From positions 186,001-250,000 of the forward strand of contig JAVXUO010001766.1 of NCBI GenBank assembly GCA_033065855.1: a stretch of DNA of 64,000 nt. The letters are read 5' to 3'. Origin of the DNA: Escallonia rubra (Eukaryota; Streptophyta; Magnoliopsida; Escalloniales; Escalloniaceae). The notes below the pieces were generated by a model. The model made no database searches. It was not told the DNA's origin and saw only the letters and a program-made list of their open reading frames with translations. The position numbers and the translations under genes were made by a program. Below, in pieces: positions 33,645-45,786 of the stretch. Position 1 is the stretch's first letter. Every line of letters starts with the position of its first letter.

Positions 33645-36600
33645 TTCTCCCCCACTAGAGCTGTTGACGCCCTCTTCAACTTCTGCATGTGGTAGGCTTC
33701 AATCTTGTCAGTGTAGGCTGATAAGTCTACTGCTCGTTCCCAAGTGTTCTCTTCGTCCATATATCCATGCCACTTAACTAGGTACTCCTGATGGCGCTTG
33801 CGGGATGCTGTAATCACTCTATCATTCAAAATAGCTTCAGCAACTCGCGTTCATGTCGCTTTGGGTTTGAGTCCTGGTCTCCTGATTTGGCCCCTAGAGG
33901 GGTCTGTTGTGTCTTCATAGAATGGCTTCAACAGGCTAACGTGAAAGACGGGATGGAGCTGGCGGATCAACTTTGTAAGCCATCTTGCCTATCTTCTTCC
34001 CTATAGTCAGGGGTCCCTCATATTTCTTCAAAAGACGAGAGTCTCTTCCCCTTAGAAATTTGCGATCTTGTGGTAGTAGCTTGACCATAACTTTGTCTCC
34101 CACGTTAAACTCCTGAGATCTCCTGTTCTTGTCGGCGTGTTTCTTCATTCTTCTGGCTACTTTCTCCAGGTAGGAGTGAGCTAGATCTATATTCTGCCTC
34201 CATTCTTCGCTGAAGCTTATGGCCCTTGGAGATTTTCCTGCGTTGGGGACATTTACTGTGTGGGGGTAGTAACGGTTGTTGTCCATTCACAATCTCAAAA
34301 GCACTCTTCCCTGTCGAAGAGCTTTTGCATGAGTTGAAACACATCTGGGCAACATCCAGTAGCTTGACCCAATTTTTCTGTGTTGCACTGACAAAATGGT
34401 GGAGGTACTCTTCTAGCATGGAATTGAACCGCTCCGTCTGACCGTCTGATTCTGGATGATAACTTGAACTCATCGAAAGTTGGGATCCGAATATATTAAA
34501 GAGTTTAGTCCAAACGTTTCCAATGAAGCGGGAGTCTCGATCACTGACAAGGTCTTGAGGCATGCCCCAATACTTCACCACATACTTAAAGAAAAGTTGG
34601 GTTGTGTCTTCGGCTGAGCAATACTTGGGTGTTGCGATAAAGCTCGCATACTTGCTACACCGATCAACGACCACAAGAATCGTGTCTAAGTCTTCAACCT
34701 TCGGCAGACCAGTGATGAAATCCAACGACACACTCTCCTACGGTCTCTTGGGGACCGGCAGAGGTTATAGTAACCCTGCTTTCTTCTTACGCTCCACCTT
34801 GTCCTGCTGACAAGTAAGGCATGTCTTCACATACTCCTGCACTTCATCCCCCATTTGGGGCCAGTAGTAACCTTGTTGAATGAGAGTTAATGTTCTTTCT
34901 CCTCCGGCATGGCCTGCCAAAAGGGTGTCATGACATTCTCGAATCAATGTTCGTCTCAGATCATCAATTCTGGGGACGTATACCCATCTTCCTTTGGTCA
35001 TCAGCAAACCATCTTCTTGCCAAAACTGTCGAGTTTTACCGCTCTCGATCAGTTTCAGCAATTGTTGGGCAACCGGGTCTCTGGTAAGGGCCTTCCTGAT
35101 CTTTTTTCTGATGTTGATGGCAACTCAGCTGTCTGCTCTAACAATGGCATTCATGGCCATCAATGCTACCTGATCTAGTTCGACTCTCCTGCTCAGGGCG
35201 TCTGCTACGCTGTTGGTTGAGCCTGCCATGTACTCGAGCATGAAGTTGAATTCTGCCAGAAGTTCCTGCCACCTGGCATGTTTCGAGGTGAGCTTAGATT
35301 GATTCAAAAAGTGGCTCACAGCAGTGTTGTCTGTCCGCACTATGAAGCTAGAACCAAGCAGGTAGTGCCTCCAAACTCTGAGACAATGCACTACCGCGAG
35401 TAACTCTTTCTCATGAATGGTGTTGCGACGTTCTGCTTCGTTGAGCTTCCTACTCTCATATGCCACCGAGTGGCATTCTTGCATTAGAACCCCTCCTAGT
35501 GCAAATTCAGAAGCATCTGTATGAACTTCAAAGGACTTCGACACATCGGGGAGAGCAAGTACCGGATCTTCAGACATAGCCCGCTTCATGGCCAAGAAGG
35601 CCGATTGACATTCCTTGGACTATTCCCAAACTTTGCTCTTCTTCAGAAGTTCGGTTAGGGGATGGGCCATTCTCGACCAAATTTCCTATAATAGTTGGTC
35701 AATCCTAGGAAAGATCTTAGTTCTGAAACATTAGTTGGCGGCTGCCACCTCTGTATCACTTGAACTTTAGCTGAGTCCATCCTCATCTGACCATGTTCTA
35801 TCACATGGCCCAAGAATTTAATCTTGGTCTGGGCAAAAGTGCATTTCGACAGCTTCACATATAGCTCGTGCTCCCTCAATCGGGTAAGCACCTTCCTCAA
35901 GTGCTTCAGATGCTCGTCCAAGCTGGAACTGTAGATCACAATATCATCGAGATACACCACTACAAAATCGTCAATGTAGTCCCGTAAAACCTGATTCATC
36001 AAGGTGCAAAATGTGGCCGGGGTGTTGGTCAAGCCGAACGGCATGACCAGGAACTCATACGCACTGTATCTGGTGACACACGTTGTCTTCGCCTCATCAC
36101 CTTCGGTGATTTGGACCTGTCAATACCCAGACTTCAAGTCCAACTTGGTAAACACTCTCGCCCTACTAAGCTGATCAAAACAATCGACGACTAAAGGGAT
36201 ATGATACTTGTTCCGAATAGTCACCTTGTTTAGCGCCCTGTAGTTCACACACATCCGCAAGGAACCATCTTGTTTCTTCTGGAAGAGGACTGATGCACCA
36301 TAAGGCAACTTCGCTGGAGTGATCAAACCCACTTCTAGCAACTCTGTCAATTGTTTTCTGAGTTCAACAAGTTCTGGCTATGACATCTGATACGGAGCTC
36401 GGGCGGGTGGCTTCGTGCTTGGCACAAGCTCGATCTCATGGTCAATTGCCCTTCTGGGTGGTAATTTCTTCGGCAATTCATCAGGCATCACATCTTCAAA
36501 GTCGTTTAATATCACTTTAACTTCTTTGGGTAATGGTCCTGATACTTCTTCAATCTCGTCCCACCGTAGCATGGCAAGGTAGGTTGTTTCGTCCCGTTTT

Positions 36601-37961
36601 AATCCCTTTTTCAACTGGAGGGCTGAGATAGAACGTTCTCCCGCCCTAGAAGATATAGTCGGGATGACACACGGTTTACTCCCAACCATGGCCAAAAAGT
36701 TGGTGCATGGCATCACTGTGGTCTTCGTGTCACGCAGAAACTCCAACCCAAGAATCAGCTTAAAGTCATCCATAATGACTACTGAAAAGTTGGTCCTTCC
36801 TTCGTATGGGCCAATCTTGATCAACACAGATCTCGATATCCCCGCTACTGGCTGTGGGGCAGAATTGATAGCCTTCAACATTCCGCACCCTTTTTCTAGA
36901 GTTAGACCCAGTCTTTCCACTTCGATGCTTGAAATGTAATTATGGGTAGCTCTTGTGTCCACCGTGGCCCTGATGGCCTTCCCGTTAACCTTGATGTCCA
37001 CATACATCAAGCCTTTCCCTGGTACATCGCCCTTTTTCTTTGGCGGCATGTCTTTAGGCTTTTCCCCAGTCGAGCTCTCTTCGGGGTTCCCAACCTGCGT
37101 TGTCACAGCATTACACCACTGAGGAAAGGCCCCCACGGCATCTTCCTCTTCGTAATCTTGTGCGTCTGTTTGTTCCTCTGTTGGTGGATGCCTTGATTGA
37201 GATCCAGATTGTTCCCCACGTTGCACCTGCCCAATGTTGTCAAAGAAGGCATTCATCATCTGTCGTTGCGGATAGTTAGCGATTACGTGCGGCCCTTGAC
37301 ACAAGAAGCAACCTCTGAAAACATGTTTCTTCACTTCTCCGCTGGTGCTAGCGTCAGGCTTGGCTTTGAACCCAACTCCACTCTTCTGTTGGGTGGAAGA
37401 GTTTGACGCCCAACTGCTTTTACTGCCCTAACTTTGGTTTGGCGCTTGACCCCCTGGCTTCTTGCCACCATTACTCCTGCTTAGATTCCATCTCTGAGGG
37501 GGTCTCTGTGGTTCGGAGTTGTAATCTGAAAGGCTCTCGGCAGCGATGATGGCTTCGTTAAGATTGTTCACCCGACGTCTATTAAGCTTGGTGCGAGCCC
37601 ATGGTTTTAACCATTCCATGAAGAAGAAGAGTCTGTCGACTGCAGACATGTCGCTGATGTCCAACATCAAGGCAGAAAATGCCTGGCAATACTCCCGGAC
37701 CGATCCGGTGTGCTTGCATTTTAACAACGCTTTCCTCGTGTTGAATGCGGTGTTCTCTGGGAAAAACTGGCTCTTTAGCTCGCGTTTAAGTATATCCCAT
37801 GTGTTTATGACGCAAGACCCATCTTCGATCTCTGCGTATTTCTTTCGCCACCATAACTTGGCATCTCCAACCAAGTACATGGCAGTCATCGACACCTTCG
37901 TCGCTTCCGAGTCTACTCTGATGGCTGGAAAGTATTGTTCTATATCGAAAATGAAGTTTTC

Positions 37962-38069
37962 TAATTCCTTGGCGTCACGGGCTCCCCCGTAACTCTTGGG
38001 CTCTGGCACTCAGGGTAATTCCTTGGCGTCATGGGCTCCCCCGTAACTCTTGGGCTCTGGCACTCAGGG
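37962..38069 (-). repeat. 54-bp tandem duplication in copy 1 gag
   Basis: Units at 37962-38015 and 38016-38069 differ by one base (cacggg/catggg). It adds 18 codons' worth of sequence and is absent from copy 2. Confidence 0.9.
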
Positions 38070-38154
38070 CCTCGATGAGTGCTCCGCACCTCCTGCGGGT
38101 GTGTTAACCACTGCACGACTAAGAAGCTCCACTCGATCCTGGAGCTCTTGAAAT

Positions 38155-38467
38155 TTAAGTCCCGTACACTTACAATATTCGTTTTCTATTTTTAGCAATG
38201 ATGATGAATTTTTTTTATTTTTTTTTGCGTACTTTTACTATTTTCTGTTTTTCGTTTTGGATAAAATTACTCAAATAGTAACAAAAAACTGAAAACACCT
38301 ATAATGTGTTTTCAACTTTTTTCACTCAAACTTAGCCCATTATAAGAAAAAATAGCTAATTTTTTTTTTGGTGAAAATGATAAAAGTACATGAATAGATT
38401 TTCAAACTGAATATGAAAATCATGAAAATGAAACAGAAAACAAATATTGTAAGCGTACGGGGCCTTA
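38155..38467. mobile_element. Tourist/PIF-Harbinger-like MITE inside gag
   Basis: The element is 38158-38464 (307 bp) with imperfect inverted ends (agtcccgtacacttacaat and ggccccgtacgcttacaat) flanked by tta at 38155-38157 and 38465-38467. Copy 2 at about 54095-54105 shows the uninterrupted gag sequence (gggagtctagatttcaag), an independent empty site. The 3-bp TTA/TAA target and the rgyCCCGTac ends point to PIF/Harbinger. It carries no coding sequence. Confidence 0.9.
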
Positions 38468-38776
38468 GACTCCCAGTCTATAACTTTAATATGCCGTGTA
38501 TGGTGCTCCACTCGATCCTGAAGCTCCTGAAACCTGCCCTCCCACTCCATGTTCTCAGCATATCGGGCATTATCAGTGGCTTCAAGATTCACTTCCAACG
38601 CGTCAAGGCGAAGGGAGAATTACTTCAGGATGCCTGGAGCATCCTGGTCGCTCTTGAACATGCCTTGTATCTGTGCTTCCAAAGCATCAATTCTCTCTTT
38701 CGTATTGGCCATAGTTTTGCTCAACAAACTATCCCCCAATATTTTCTTGGCTGAAGCCATGATCCCTTGGGCAAGC

Positions 38777-38792
38777 GCAGCTCTGATACACC
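38777..38792 (-). other. Copy 1 primer-binding site
   Basis: The reverse complement reads ggtgtatcagagctgc, matching the initiator-tRNA-Met-type site tggtatcagagc with one change, directly inside the 5' LTR. Confidence 0.8.
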
Positions 38793-39375
38793 TGACACAC
38801 GGTGGCCCTTGATCCCAATAATCTACAACAAGTAGTGCATCGACATTGCATAAAACAGTACACAGAAATAAATTTCAACACAAGGGCAAAACAGTCCAAA
38901 ATATTTTCATTACTTCAACAACATCATTACAACTTACAGAAGGCTTTGTTTGCATCTACAATGTGCAATTTAGCTATAAACAGGCAAGCTAAAACAAAGC
39001 AAGCGACTCTCGGGTATGGGTGTACATGACCTTCCATATAGTACAACTAAGAGGATTTTCCTAAGTGACAGTAGTAGACATCACTATGTGCGAGGAGTCA
39101 TAGTGCCCCTTTTTAGAGAAATACAACTCGGAATGACTTGAAAGTTTATATGAAAACTTAAATATATACAAGGGTGATCTCCACCAAAATTGAGCAAAAA
39201 CGCACGTCTGGATCTTCAGATCTTCACGGTTCGCTTTTGGCTGCATGGGCACTGCAATTGGGCGCGCGGGCGCTGTGCTTGACGGGCGCATGGGAGCGTG
39301 TTGGATGGGCGCGGGGGCGCTGTGCAGGATGGGCGAGGGGGCGCGGTGCTGGGCGAGTGCAAGGGGCAGCCCGTG
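38793..39375 (-). repeat. Copy 1 upstream (5') LTR
   Basis: 583 bp. It lacks about 50 bp present near the 33018 end of the other LTR and lacks the last three bases of the tgt terminus. It is followed by the target copy gtagg. A second copy is at 39469-40051. Confidence 0.88.
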
Positions 39376-40116
39376 GTAGGCCCTTGAAACTCGCTATCAA
39401 ACGTACTTTGACTAATGCATAGGTGCTTAGGAATGGCCACCCTTGGGCAAGCGCAGCTCTGATACACCTGACACACGGTGGCCCTTGATCCCAATAATCT
39501 ACAACAAGTAGTGCATCGACATTGCATAAAACAGTACACAGAAATAAATTTCAACACAAGGGCAAAACAGTCCAAAATATTTTCATTACTTCAACAACAT
39601 CATTACAACTTACAGAAGGCTTTGTTTGCATCTACAATGTGCAATTTAGCTATAAACAGGCAAGCTAAAACAAAGCAAGCGACTCTCGGGTATGGGTGTA
39701 CATGACCTTCCATATAGTACAACTAAGAGGATTTTCCTAAGTGACAGTAGTAGACATCACTATGTGCGAGGAGTCATAGTGCCCCTTTTTAGAGAAATAC
39801 AACTCGGAATGACTTGAAAGTTTATATGAAAACTTAAATATATACAAGGGTGATCTCCACCAAAATTGAGCAAAAACGCACGTCTGGATCTTCAGATCTT
39901 CACGGTTCGCTTTTGGCTGCATGGGCACTGCAGTTGGGCGCGCGGGCGCTGTGCTTGACGGGCGCATGGGAGCGTGTTGGATGGGCGCGGGGGCGCTGTG
40001 CAGGATGGGCGAGGGGGCGCGGTGCTGGGCGAGTGCAAGGGGCAGCCCGTGGTAGGCCCTTGAAACTCGCTATCAAACGTACTTTGACTAATGCATAGGT
40101 GCTTAGGAATGGCCAC

Positions 40117-41496
40117 TAAACAATTTTGTAATGTTTGTCATTTTACAAGCATCGGAGTCATTTTACAATCATCGGAGAAGTGTCAGACGTGATATTTACC
40201 CAATGAAATTCCCAATAAACCTCATAAGAAATGCCAAGCTGAGAGAAAACGAAGTACCTCACTAAGTAGGTACTGCCCAAATTCAATGTATCGTGCCTGT
40301 TCTGCCAAGTTCCATGCTGGTGAGTGATGAGAATGTCCCTTTCTTCCATACAATAGCCCTTTCATTTCCTGACACGCGCCTGGGAACACATGGGATTTGG
40401 CCCATACAATAGCATTTTCATTTCCTGATTCCTATGATATATTTCAAGTGTGAGATCAAGCACTCATACACACACCTTCACAAGATAATTAAACACCTCA
40501 ATTCTGGAGCAGAAAACACAAGTTTCATTGCAAATTGCAAAGATTGATGGTAAACAACTCACAACACTACAACCCATCAGGCATGGTTACATAAACAGGC
40601 TTGAAAGGCCGATTAAGTCGGTGGAACCATGAAACGAACTCTTGACTCGATATTTAAAATAGATGCTATCAAGTTTTGATCTCTGGCTGCATAAAAGGCA
40701 AAAGTACGGTCAAAACACTGTGCGACATGATTAATGTGTTTAATCACTAAAACCATACAATATTTATGGACCAAGTGAACATATTAAAATAATATCATAA
40801 CTAGTCAAAACGGTTGAACCAATTAACAGTGCACCAGCCCCTAAACCGATCCGATTCTAATAAGTATGCTTCTGGGGCTTGGGGCTTAACTCCTTATGAC
40901 TTAGCTTTAGTCCAACATTGAAAAACAAACGACTTTGTTTACTCCACAATGAAGGGAGAGAACAAAACATATGTACTGTTAAGTTAGTCGTTGCTCTAAA
41001 AGCGGCCTAACAATGTTATCATGCTGCCCCCCCCCGGCCCCTGCCCGTGCAAGCCCCGGATGGCATGTGGAGAGAAACACCAATGAGAGAAAAACCAAGG
41101 TACACTGTCATCAAATGCACAGGGTTTCAACCTTGGACTTTGTTGAAGGGATCCTTCTAATAGGGTTAAGCCTAATTCATATACTCGGAAGGTTCTGTAG
41201 TCTTCTTGAAGTTATTTTCTATCGTAAACATATAAACGAGCCATTATGATAGCTTCTCAATTTCCCATTTTGGTATGAAAGGCAAAATTTTCTCCAGACA
41301 TGTACCTACAGATGTGGGAAGACTAAATTCAATCAGCTTATTGTCAAATAGCTAAACCAGACCACGTAGAATAAAGTGCATAAACTCTTAGAGGAAGAGT
41401 AACTAAATGGGTCTTGATTGACACTGCAACATCTCTATCACTGGAAAACTCGCCCATCTACGATTATCATTCTACTAGTAGATGTATGTTCCATGT
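40117..41496. repeat. Intergenic with unidentified hairpin motif, copy 3
   Basis: At 40232-40350, 'gccaagctgagagaaaacg' is followed by the stem agtacct/aggtact (loop cactaagt) and 'ttctgccaagttccatgctgg'. These match 28940-29040 in order while the loop differs. The rest is AT-rich with no gene; a C-rich run is at 41027-41044. Confidence 0.45.
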
Positions 41497-41760
41497 CAAG
41501 ATGCCAAGCTGACAAAAAAGGAAGTACCTAACGACGTCAACTTTTTGACGCAGATGGGCACTCAGCGTTGCCGAGTTCTGACCTCACCATCCAGTTCATG
41601 TGCGGTACCGTTAGTTGCAACATTATGTCCGCAAATGTGGCCCTGCACAACACTGAATGATGAATTGATTCTGCACTTTCTAGGAGATTGTAAACTTGAA
41701 AACCTGCACTCCTGCCTCCTTTCACAGTTTAAGTGGGTGGAGTTCACATAGGACTTGAAT
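41497..41760 (+). repeat. Unidentified conserved hairpin motif, copy 4
   Basis: 'gatgccaagctgac...aaggaagtacct' is followed by diverged sequence and 'ctaggagattgtaaactt', which parallels 'ctaggagtttgtaaactt' at 29121. As at copy 2, a U5 relic follows downstream (42268). Confidence 0.4.
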
Positions 41761-42267
41761 CATGCATTTGGATTCCACTTCTCTGATTCTCACGTAAGGT
41801 AAAGAATTTGATTGAACACTCATACCTTGTGAGAGAAGTTAGCGTCTTAATTCCAGATGTTGACACTGCAAAGATTCGAATATAAACAGCTCACAGCACT
41901 GCAAGAAAATCAATCAATTCTTGTTACTGCAAGCCCACTAACACCAATACCTCCAGATTAGACACGCAATGACCATCACTAAGCCAAGATGAACCATTAA
42001 ACATTTCCATTTTCTCAGAAATAACTGATTTTAGAAGCTAATTACATGTTTTAACTAGCTCCTGTCCGATTGTCATACTGATTGTTATCTCTGCATATAT
42101 TACGTGTTGCCATTCATAGCATGGAAGGAAGCAAGCAAGGCTACTTACATGATTCAATCAAAATGCAAACATAACACGTACCAAAAATATGAAATAATAT
42201 AAATAGACAATCCCATATGTTTCCTCTCTAACTCATATAGAAGTTCCTTTATGTTTCCTCACTAAGT

Positions 42268-42317
42268 CTTCGCCTTCAAATAAAGAATACTGCTTGCTCG
42301 CCCTATACAGTGGTGTC
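42268..42317 (+). pseudogene. U5 snRNA fragment
   Basis: cttcgccttcaaataaagaatac...gctcgcc.tatacagtgg matches U5 loop I and the following stem with substitutions inside the loop (ttcaaat for ttttact). Both ends are missing. Confidence 0.75.
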
Positions 42318-42929
42318 AGAAAGTTTAGTTCAATGGGATATTTAATATGATTACATGCATCCATACATGTTTATATTGATGTAGATGAAGTTCCAGCGGT
42401 TTATCAGTTTGCAATCTGAACTCTTATTCTTTTCAGAGCCTGTTATTCCTTTGGCTTCAAGGCAACAATCATTTAAGCTACAAGAACATATACAGAAGCC
42501 CAAGCGCGAGGTTTTAGCGTCAAACAGAGTAACAAGACTAGTAAATGAAGAAGTTTTTGCATAACCAAAGTATTAGCAAGTGTAAAAGCGAAACCGGATG
42601 GCGATACAAATAGTAGTCTGAAAAATGCATATGAACCTGCCAAAGCAAGTCAAAGCCTCTTGAATGGCCTTTGCCTTCTAGAAGCACCCCCGGACCAGCG
42701 AATGGATGCTCTGGGCATTCAACGCCCATGGAGCTAATTTTATGCTTAAGTCTCTGGTTAGTTGAAACAGTAAAAGTTCGTATATTTCTGCGTATGTAAA
42801 GAGTACATAAGAGGCCTGTATTTATAGGCATTACAGTTGACATAACAATAAATACAATGAGCAAATTAAGGATTGATAAGATACAAGATTGATATGACAG
42901 TTAATAAATTAAGGGGATTCCTTAGTTCA
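42318..42929. other. Intergenic
   Basis: No gene. 42530-42800 resembles 44870-45120 ('cgaaaccagacgg', 'tagtccgaaaa', 'gcctttgccttctagaagcacccc'), a duplicated cluster flank. Confidence 0.5.
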
Positions 42930-43354
42930 CGAAGTTGATTCTAATATACCCCTCAATCGACCAAAGACTAGGTTGAGTTTGGAAATGAAGTGCAAGAAGT
43001 GCGTTGTGGAGGAGGACTTCGAGAAGACATCTACAAGTTGATCGGAGGAAGATACAGAATGAGCTCAAGGATACCACGAGTGAGATGGTACGAGTGACAT
43101 GACAATCAATCTCACTGAGTTTTTTCTTCTCATGAAAAACATCATTGTGAGTAATGTGGATAGCGCTTTGACTGCCACAATGAATAGGAGCAGCAAAGTC
43201 AAGAGGGACACCCATGTCTCCTAGTAGCCATCGCAACCAAACTAACTCAGCAGTAGTGTCAGCAAGAGCACGATATTGGAGCGAGAGACAATGGAATGCT
43301 TCTTGCTGTGCCAAGAGATGAGTAAGTCACCCAGAAAAAAATAGAAACCTGTAG
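42930..43354 (-). pseudogene. Copia-type RNase H fragment
   Basis: The minus-strand translation shows the end of a copia polyprotein: FFLGDLLISWHSKK, then VSRS in one frame, and YRALADTTAELVWLRWLLGDMGVP and HITHNDVFHEK in another, continuing to SEIDCH. The D of the usual CDNxSA motif is replaced (HCGSQSAI). One frameshift near 43265. No LTRs were found. It ends exactly where the U2 pseudogene starts. Confidence 0.85.
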
Positions 43355-43520
43355 TTTGGCTACCATCAATTGTAATAATTGTTCTTATCAGTTTAATTTC
43401 TTTCATGTGGGCCATTGGTCCACTTGTTCTCAAAAACTTTTTGAGGGTGAGAGTCACCGTTGCTTGCTACTCATTCCTTGGGTGTCGCCTAGACATTGCA
43501 TTGGCTGGCGCACCCCACCG
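43355..43520 (+). pseudogene. Divergent U2 snRNA joined to copia sequence
   Basis: U2-like from tttggctaccatcaa to ggcgcaccccacc, lacking the first approximately 13 nt. It has gtaata at the branch-pairing site, ctttcatgtgggccattggtcc, and caaaaactttttgaggg at the Sm region, plus a shortened 3' half. It shares many changes with 1819-1923. Confidence 0.8.
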
Positions 43521-44386
43521 AAATCTAGTTGAACCAAATACAATATCTTATGATCAGTTGCAAGCTCTCCATTCTAACAGTTAATGCATACTACTCCTTA
43601 ATGACCTAAGGGGAGGCTTCTAAGTTCTCTAATCAATCAAGCCACGCCAATTGGGGATGGTACAATTCATTAAACAGGATAAAGCTTACTTGACCTGGTG
43701 ACTGCATGAGAAAGGAGCGTGTAATTTCACGAACTCATAGCGAAAAAAAATCTACTGCCGTCTCTCTCGCACACACACACACAGAGCTTCATCTTTATTC
43801 TTCTGCATCGTTCCAATATAGTTTACACATCCTACAAAATCTCTGCACAACTTTATAGTCCAATCTGATACCTCCATAAAGAGTAGTTACTTTTCTTTAT
43901 TGGGATTTGAATAAATGAGTTGGAAAGAATAACAGGAAGCCACATCCCAGTCTAAGCCATGGAGGATCCTTACCCAGTGTCCTTGACTTCTAAAGTGGAT
44001 GAACCATGTCTGCACGACTTCTAAGAAGCTCTAGAATCTCAGATGTTCCTCACAACTTCCACAGATATACTGATCTCCAGGCAGGTCTCCCATGGGATAT
44101 GTTTAACATTGATCATTACCAAATCCTGACAGAAAGAAAGTATCGTCTTTAGCAAAAGCTGCAAAGCCTGGTTATTGTTGGAAACATGTAGTGTCAATTT
44201 ACTTTCAGGAACATCTATTGGTTAATAAGCTATGTATTGCTTTTAAAGCATATTGCAATCTTCTGAAGAAAACCATGAATTATAACTTTTGCTTCTATTA
44301 GAAGGGTAGTTAGGATTGTAGAAGTCGTTTGCATTTGGCTCTATCATGCGTTAGAGAATACAAAAGTATTGCCGTGAAGTTCTTTA
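43521..44386. other. Intergenic leading to U2-D
   Basis: No gene. 44095-44386 is the duplicate of 1921-2240. A short (ca)n tract is at 43770-43782. Confidence 0.6.
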
Positions 44387-44437
44387 ATCCCATACAGAAG
44401 GGATAAAGAAGTGGGCATAGAAAGTGGGAATAAAATC
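44387..44437 (+). promoter_or_regulatory. U2-D promoter: USE-like and TATA
   Basis: atcccatacag at 44387-44397 and ataaaatc at 44430-44437 are arranged exactly as in U2-A. Confidence 0.65.
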
Positions 44438-44460
44438 AGAAACTGAGCATCTTATCAAGC

Positions 44461-44653
44461 ATACCTTTCTCGGCCTTTTGGCTAAGATCAAGTGTAGTAT
44501 CTGTTCTTATCAGTTTAATATCTGATATGTGGGCCAATGGCTCACACGATATTAAATTAATTTTTTTAGGGGAAGGTTCTTGGTAGCTTGCTACTGGTTC
44601 CTTGCGCGTCGCCTTGGCGTTGCACTGCTGCCTTGGCCTGGCGCACCCCACCC
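44461..44653 (+). ncRNA. U2: U2 spliceosomal snRNA, copy D
   Basis: The 5' domain and branch-pairing segment are canonical. The Sm region reads ttaatttttttagg (a for g) and the following loop has gctactggtt. The 3' stem-loops are otherwise as in copy A. It is the sister of U2-A by flank similarity. Possibly functional, but the base change beside the Sm site and the weaker USE lower the chance. Confidence 0.9.
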
Positions 44654-45489
44654 AAGTCTAGTTTCAACCTCTCCATTCTATAGGTTATGCATAGTAGATG
44701 CAGTATATCGGTTTGAAAATCAAAATGATGGAACATGAAAACACAAGATGATAAATAACAATAAAAATGTAAACGAACATGGCCTTGTTCTTTTCAGAGT
44801 CGCGTTCTGTCTGTGCGAGATTCTAGTGTCAGACAAAAGACTAGCCCAAGCGCAAGTCTTAGCGTCACACCAAAGAGTAGCAAGACTAGTAATTGAAGAG
44901 TTTTTAGCGTAACCAAAGTATCCGACAACAATTGGACAAGCGAAACCAGACGGGGAGATTAGCAAACAAATGGTAGTCCGAAAAACCCATATGAACCGGC
45001 CTAAGAAAGTCGAAACCTCTCGAATGCCTTTGCCTTCTAGAGGCACCCCGGACCTGCATATGGATGCTATAGGCATTCAATGCCCTCGGAGCTCCAACAG
45101 ATAGACCTGCAAAACCAGCCACGCAGGGCAATATGCTAAGCCGTTACAACGTGAAAAGACCCTACAAGTTGTATCAAGCTCTAAAAACACTTGGGAAGCT
45201 TCAATAGTATAGCTAGCCAAAGTGGAGACATGCATTTGCTAAACGAAAGATCTTGTTTTAGGTGCTTGGAAGAGAGACACTTTCTCTTCGATCCTATCAC
45301 AGTTACGAAAAAGAAATCCTGTTTAGGCTTTCTTGAGAAATAGTGGCCACTTTACCTACAAGAACTAATATAGCCGTCTTTGAAACAAGAAAGCGCTTAT
45401 CCCCTAAGCCACTAGGGAAGAAAACACATCCATTAGTGCTTGCATACTATTTTCTAAGAGGAGTGCTCATCCCCTAGATATCCAGAATT
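44654..45489. other. Intergenic; duplicated flank
   Basis: No gene. 44870-45120 resembles 42530-42800, and 45245-45450 resembles 62-240. Confidence 0.5.
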
Positions 45490-45516
45490 CTGCCTTGGCC
45501 TGGTGCACCCCACCCA
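45490..45516 (+). pseudogene. U2 3'-terminal fragment
   Basis: ctgccttggcctggtgcacc followed by ccaccc: only the last stem of U2. Confidence 0.65.
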
Positions 45517-45716
45517 AATCAAGTTGCAATAGAAGCAAGCTCAATTCAATAGCTCCGAAAGTGCTTTCACAAATCTCAAAACAAAGGGCAAGATCAGGCT
45601 GAAGTCTCTACAGTCTACGATGCCTCTATTGCTTACTAGTCAATCAAGCCTTCATGAAGACAACAAACAAAGCCTAGTTGATGAACCCTACCATGGGAAA
45701 AATCTCAGAGTGACCA

Positions 45717-45786
45717 CTACTAGTTCCTTTTGCATCGCCTTGGCATTGCACTACTGCCCTAGCGGCCTAGCCTGGCGCACCGCACC
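45717..45786 (+). pseudogene. U2 3'-end fragment
   Basis: ctactagttccttttgcatcg to ctggcgcaccgcaccc, with an 8-nt insertion (ctagcggc) in the last stem-loop. Confidence 0.75.

Larger units (their letters stand above)
33455..38712 (-). pseudogene. Copy 1 gag-pro-pol remnant
   Basis: Order on the minus strand: gag from about 38712; capsid-like region 37428-38009; zinc knuckle CFLCQGPH with the last Cys changed to Tyr (near 37275); protease with DTRATH near 36951 where DTG/DSG is expected; RT with the YLDDIV box near 35953-35970 (35655-36044); RNase H 35125-35595; integrase HHCC 34765-35061; catalytic core 34105-34731; and a chromodomain (EYLVKWHGYMDEENTW) near 33720-33800. Stops replace Gln after the 36378 frame and Trp near 36120, and several frames shift. 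The chromodomain frame runs through the polypurine tract into the LTR to 33455. Not functional. Confidence 0.92.
33013..39380 (-). mobile_element. Ty3-type chromovirus LTR retrotransposon, copy 1
   Basis: On the minus strand this reads LTR (39375-38793), primer-binding site, gag, protease, reverse transcriptase, RNase H, integrase, chromodomain, polypurine tract and LTR (33644-33018). Flanking gtagg at 33013-33017 and 39376-39380 fits a 5-bp target duplication, though the outer three bases of the upstream LTR are missing. The two LTRs differ by indels and many substitutions, so the insertion is old. Coding parts are broken by stops and frameshifts. A MITE lies within gag, and 676 bp over the 5' LTR are tandemly duplicated. 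Confidence 0.93.
38765..40116. repeat. 676-bp tandem duplication covering the 5' LTR of copy 1
   Basis: 38765-39440 and 39441-40116 appear identical except at one base (ctgcaattg/ctgcagttg near 39246/39922). Each unit holds the primer-binding region, the 583-bp LTR and 65 bp of flanking host sequence. This is either a very recent duplication or an assembly duplication. Confidence 0.93.

Noticed and set aside
37962..38069. Short tandem repeat considered as a CRISPR-like array
   Set aside because: Only two adjacent units, no spacers, and it is coding sequence of a retrotransposon; the genome is eukaryotic.
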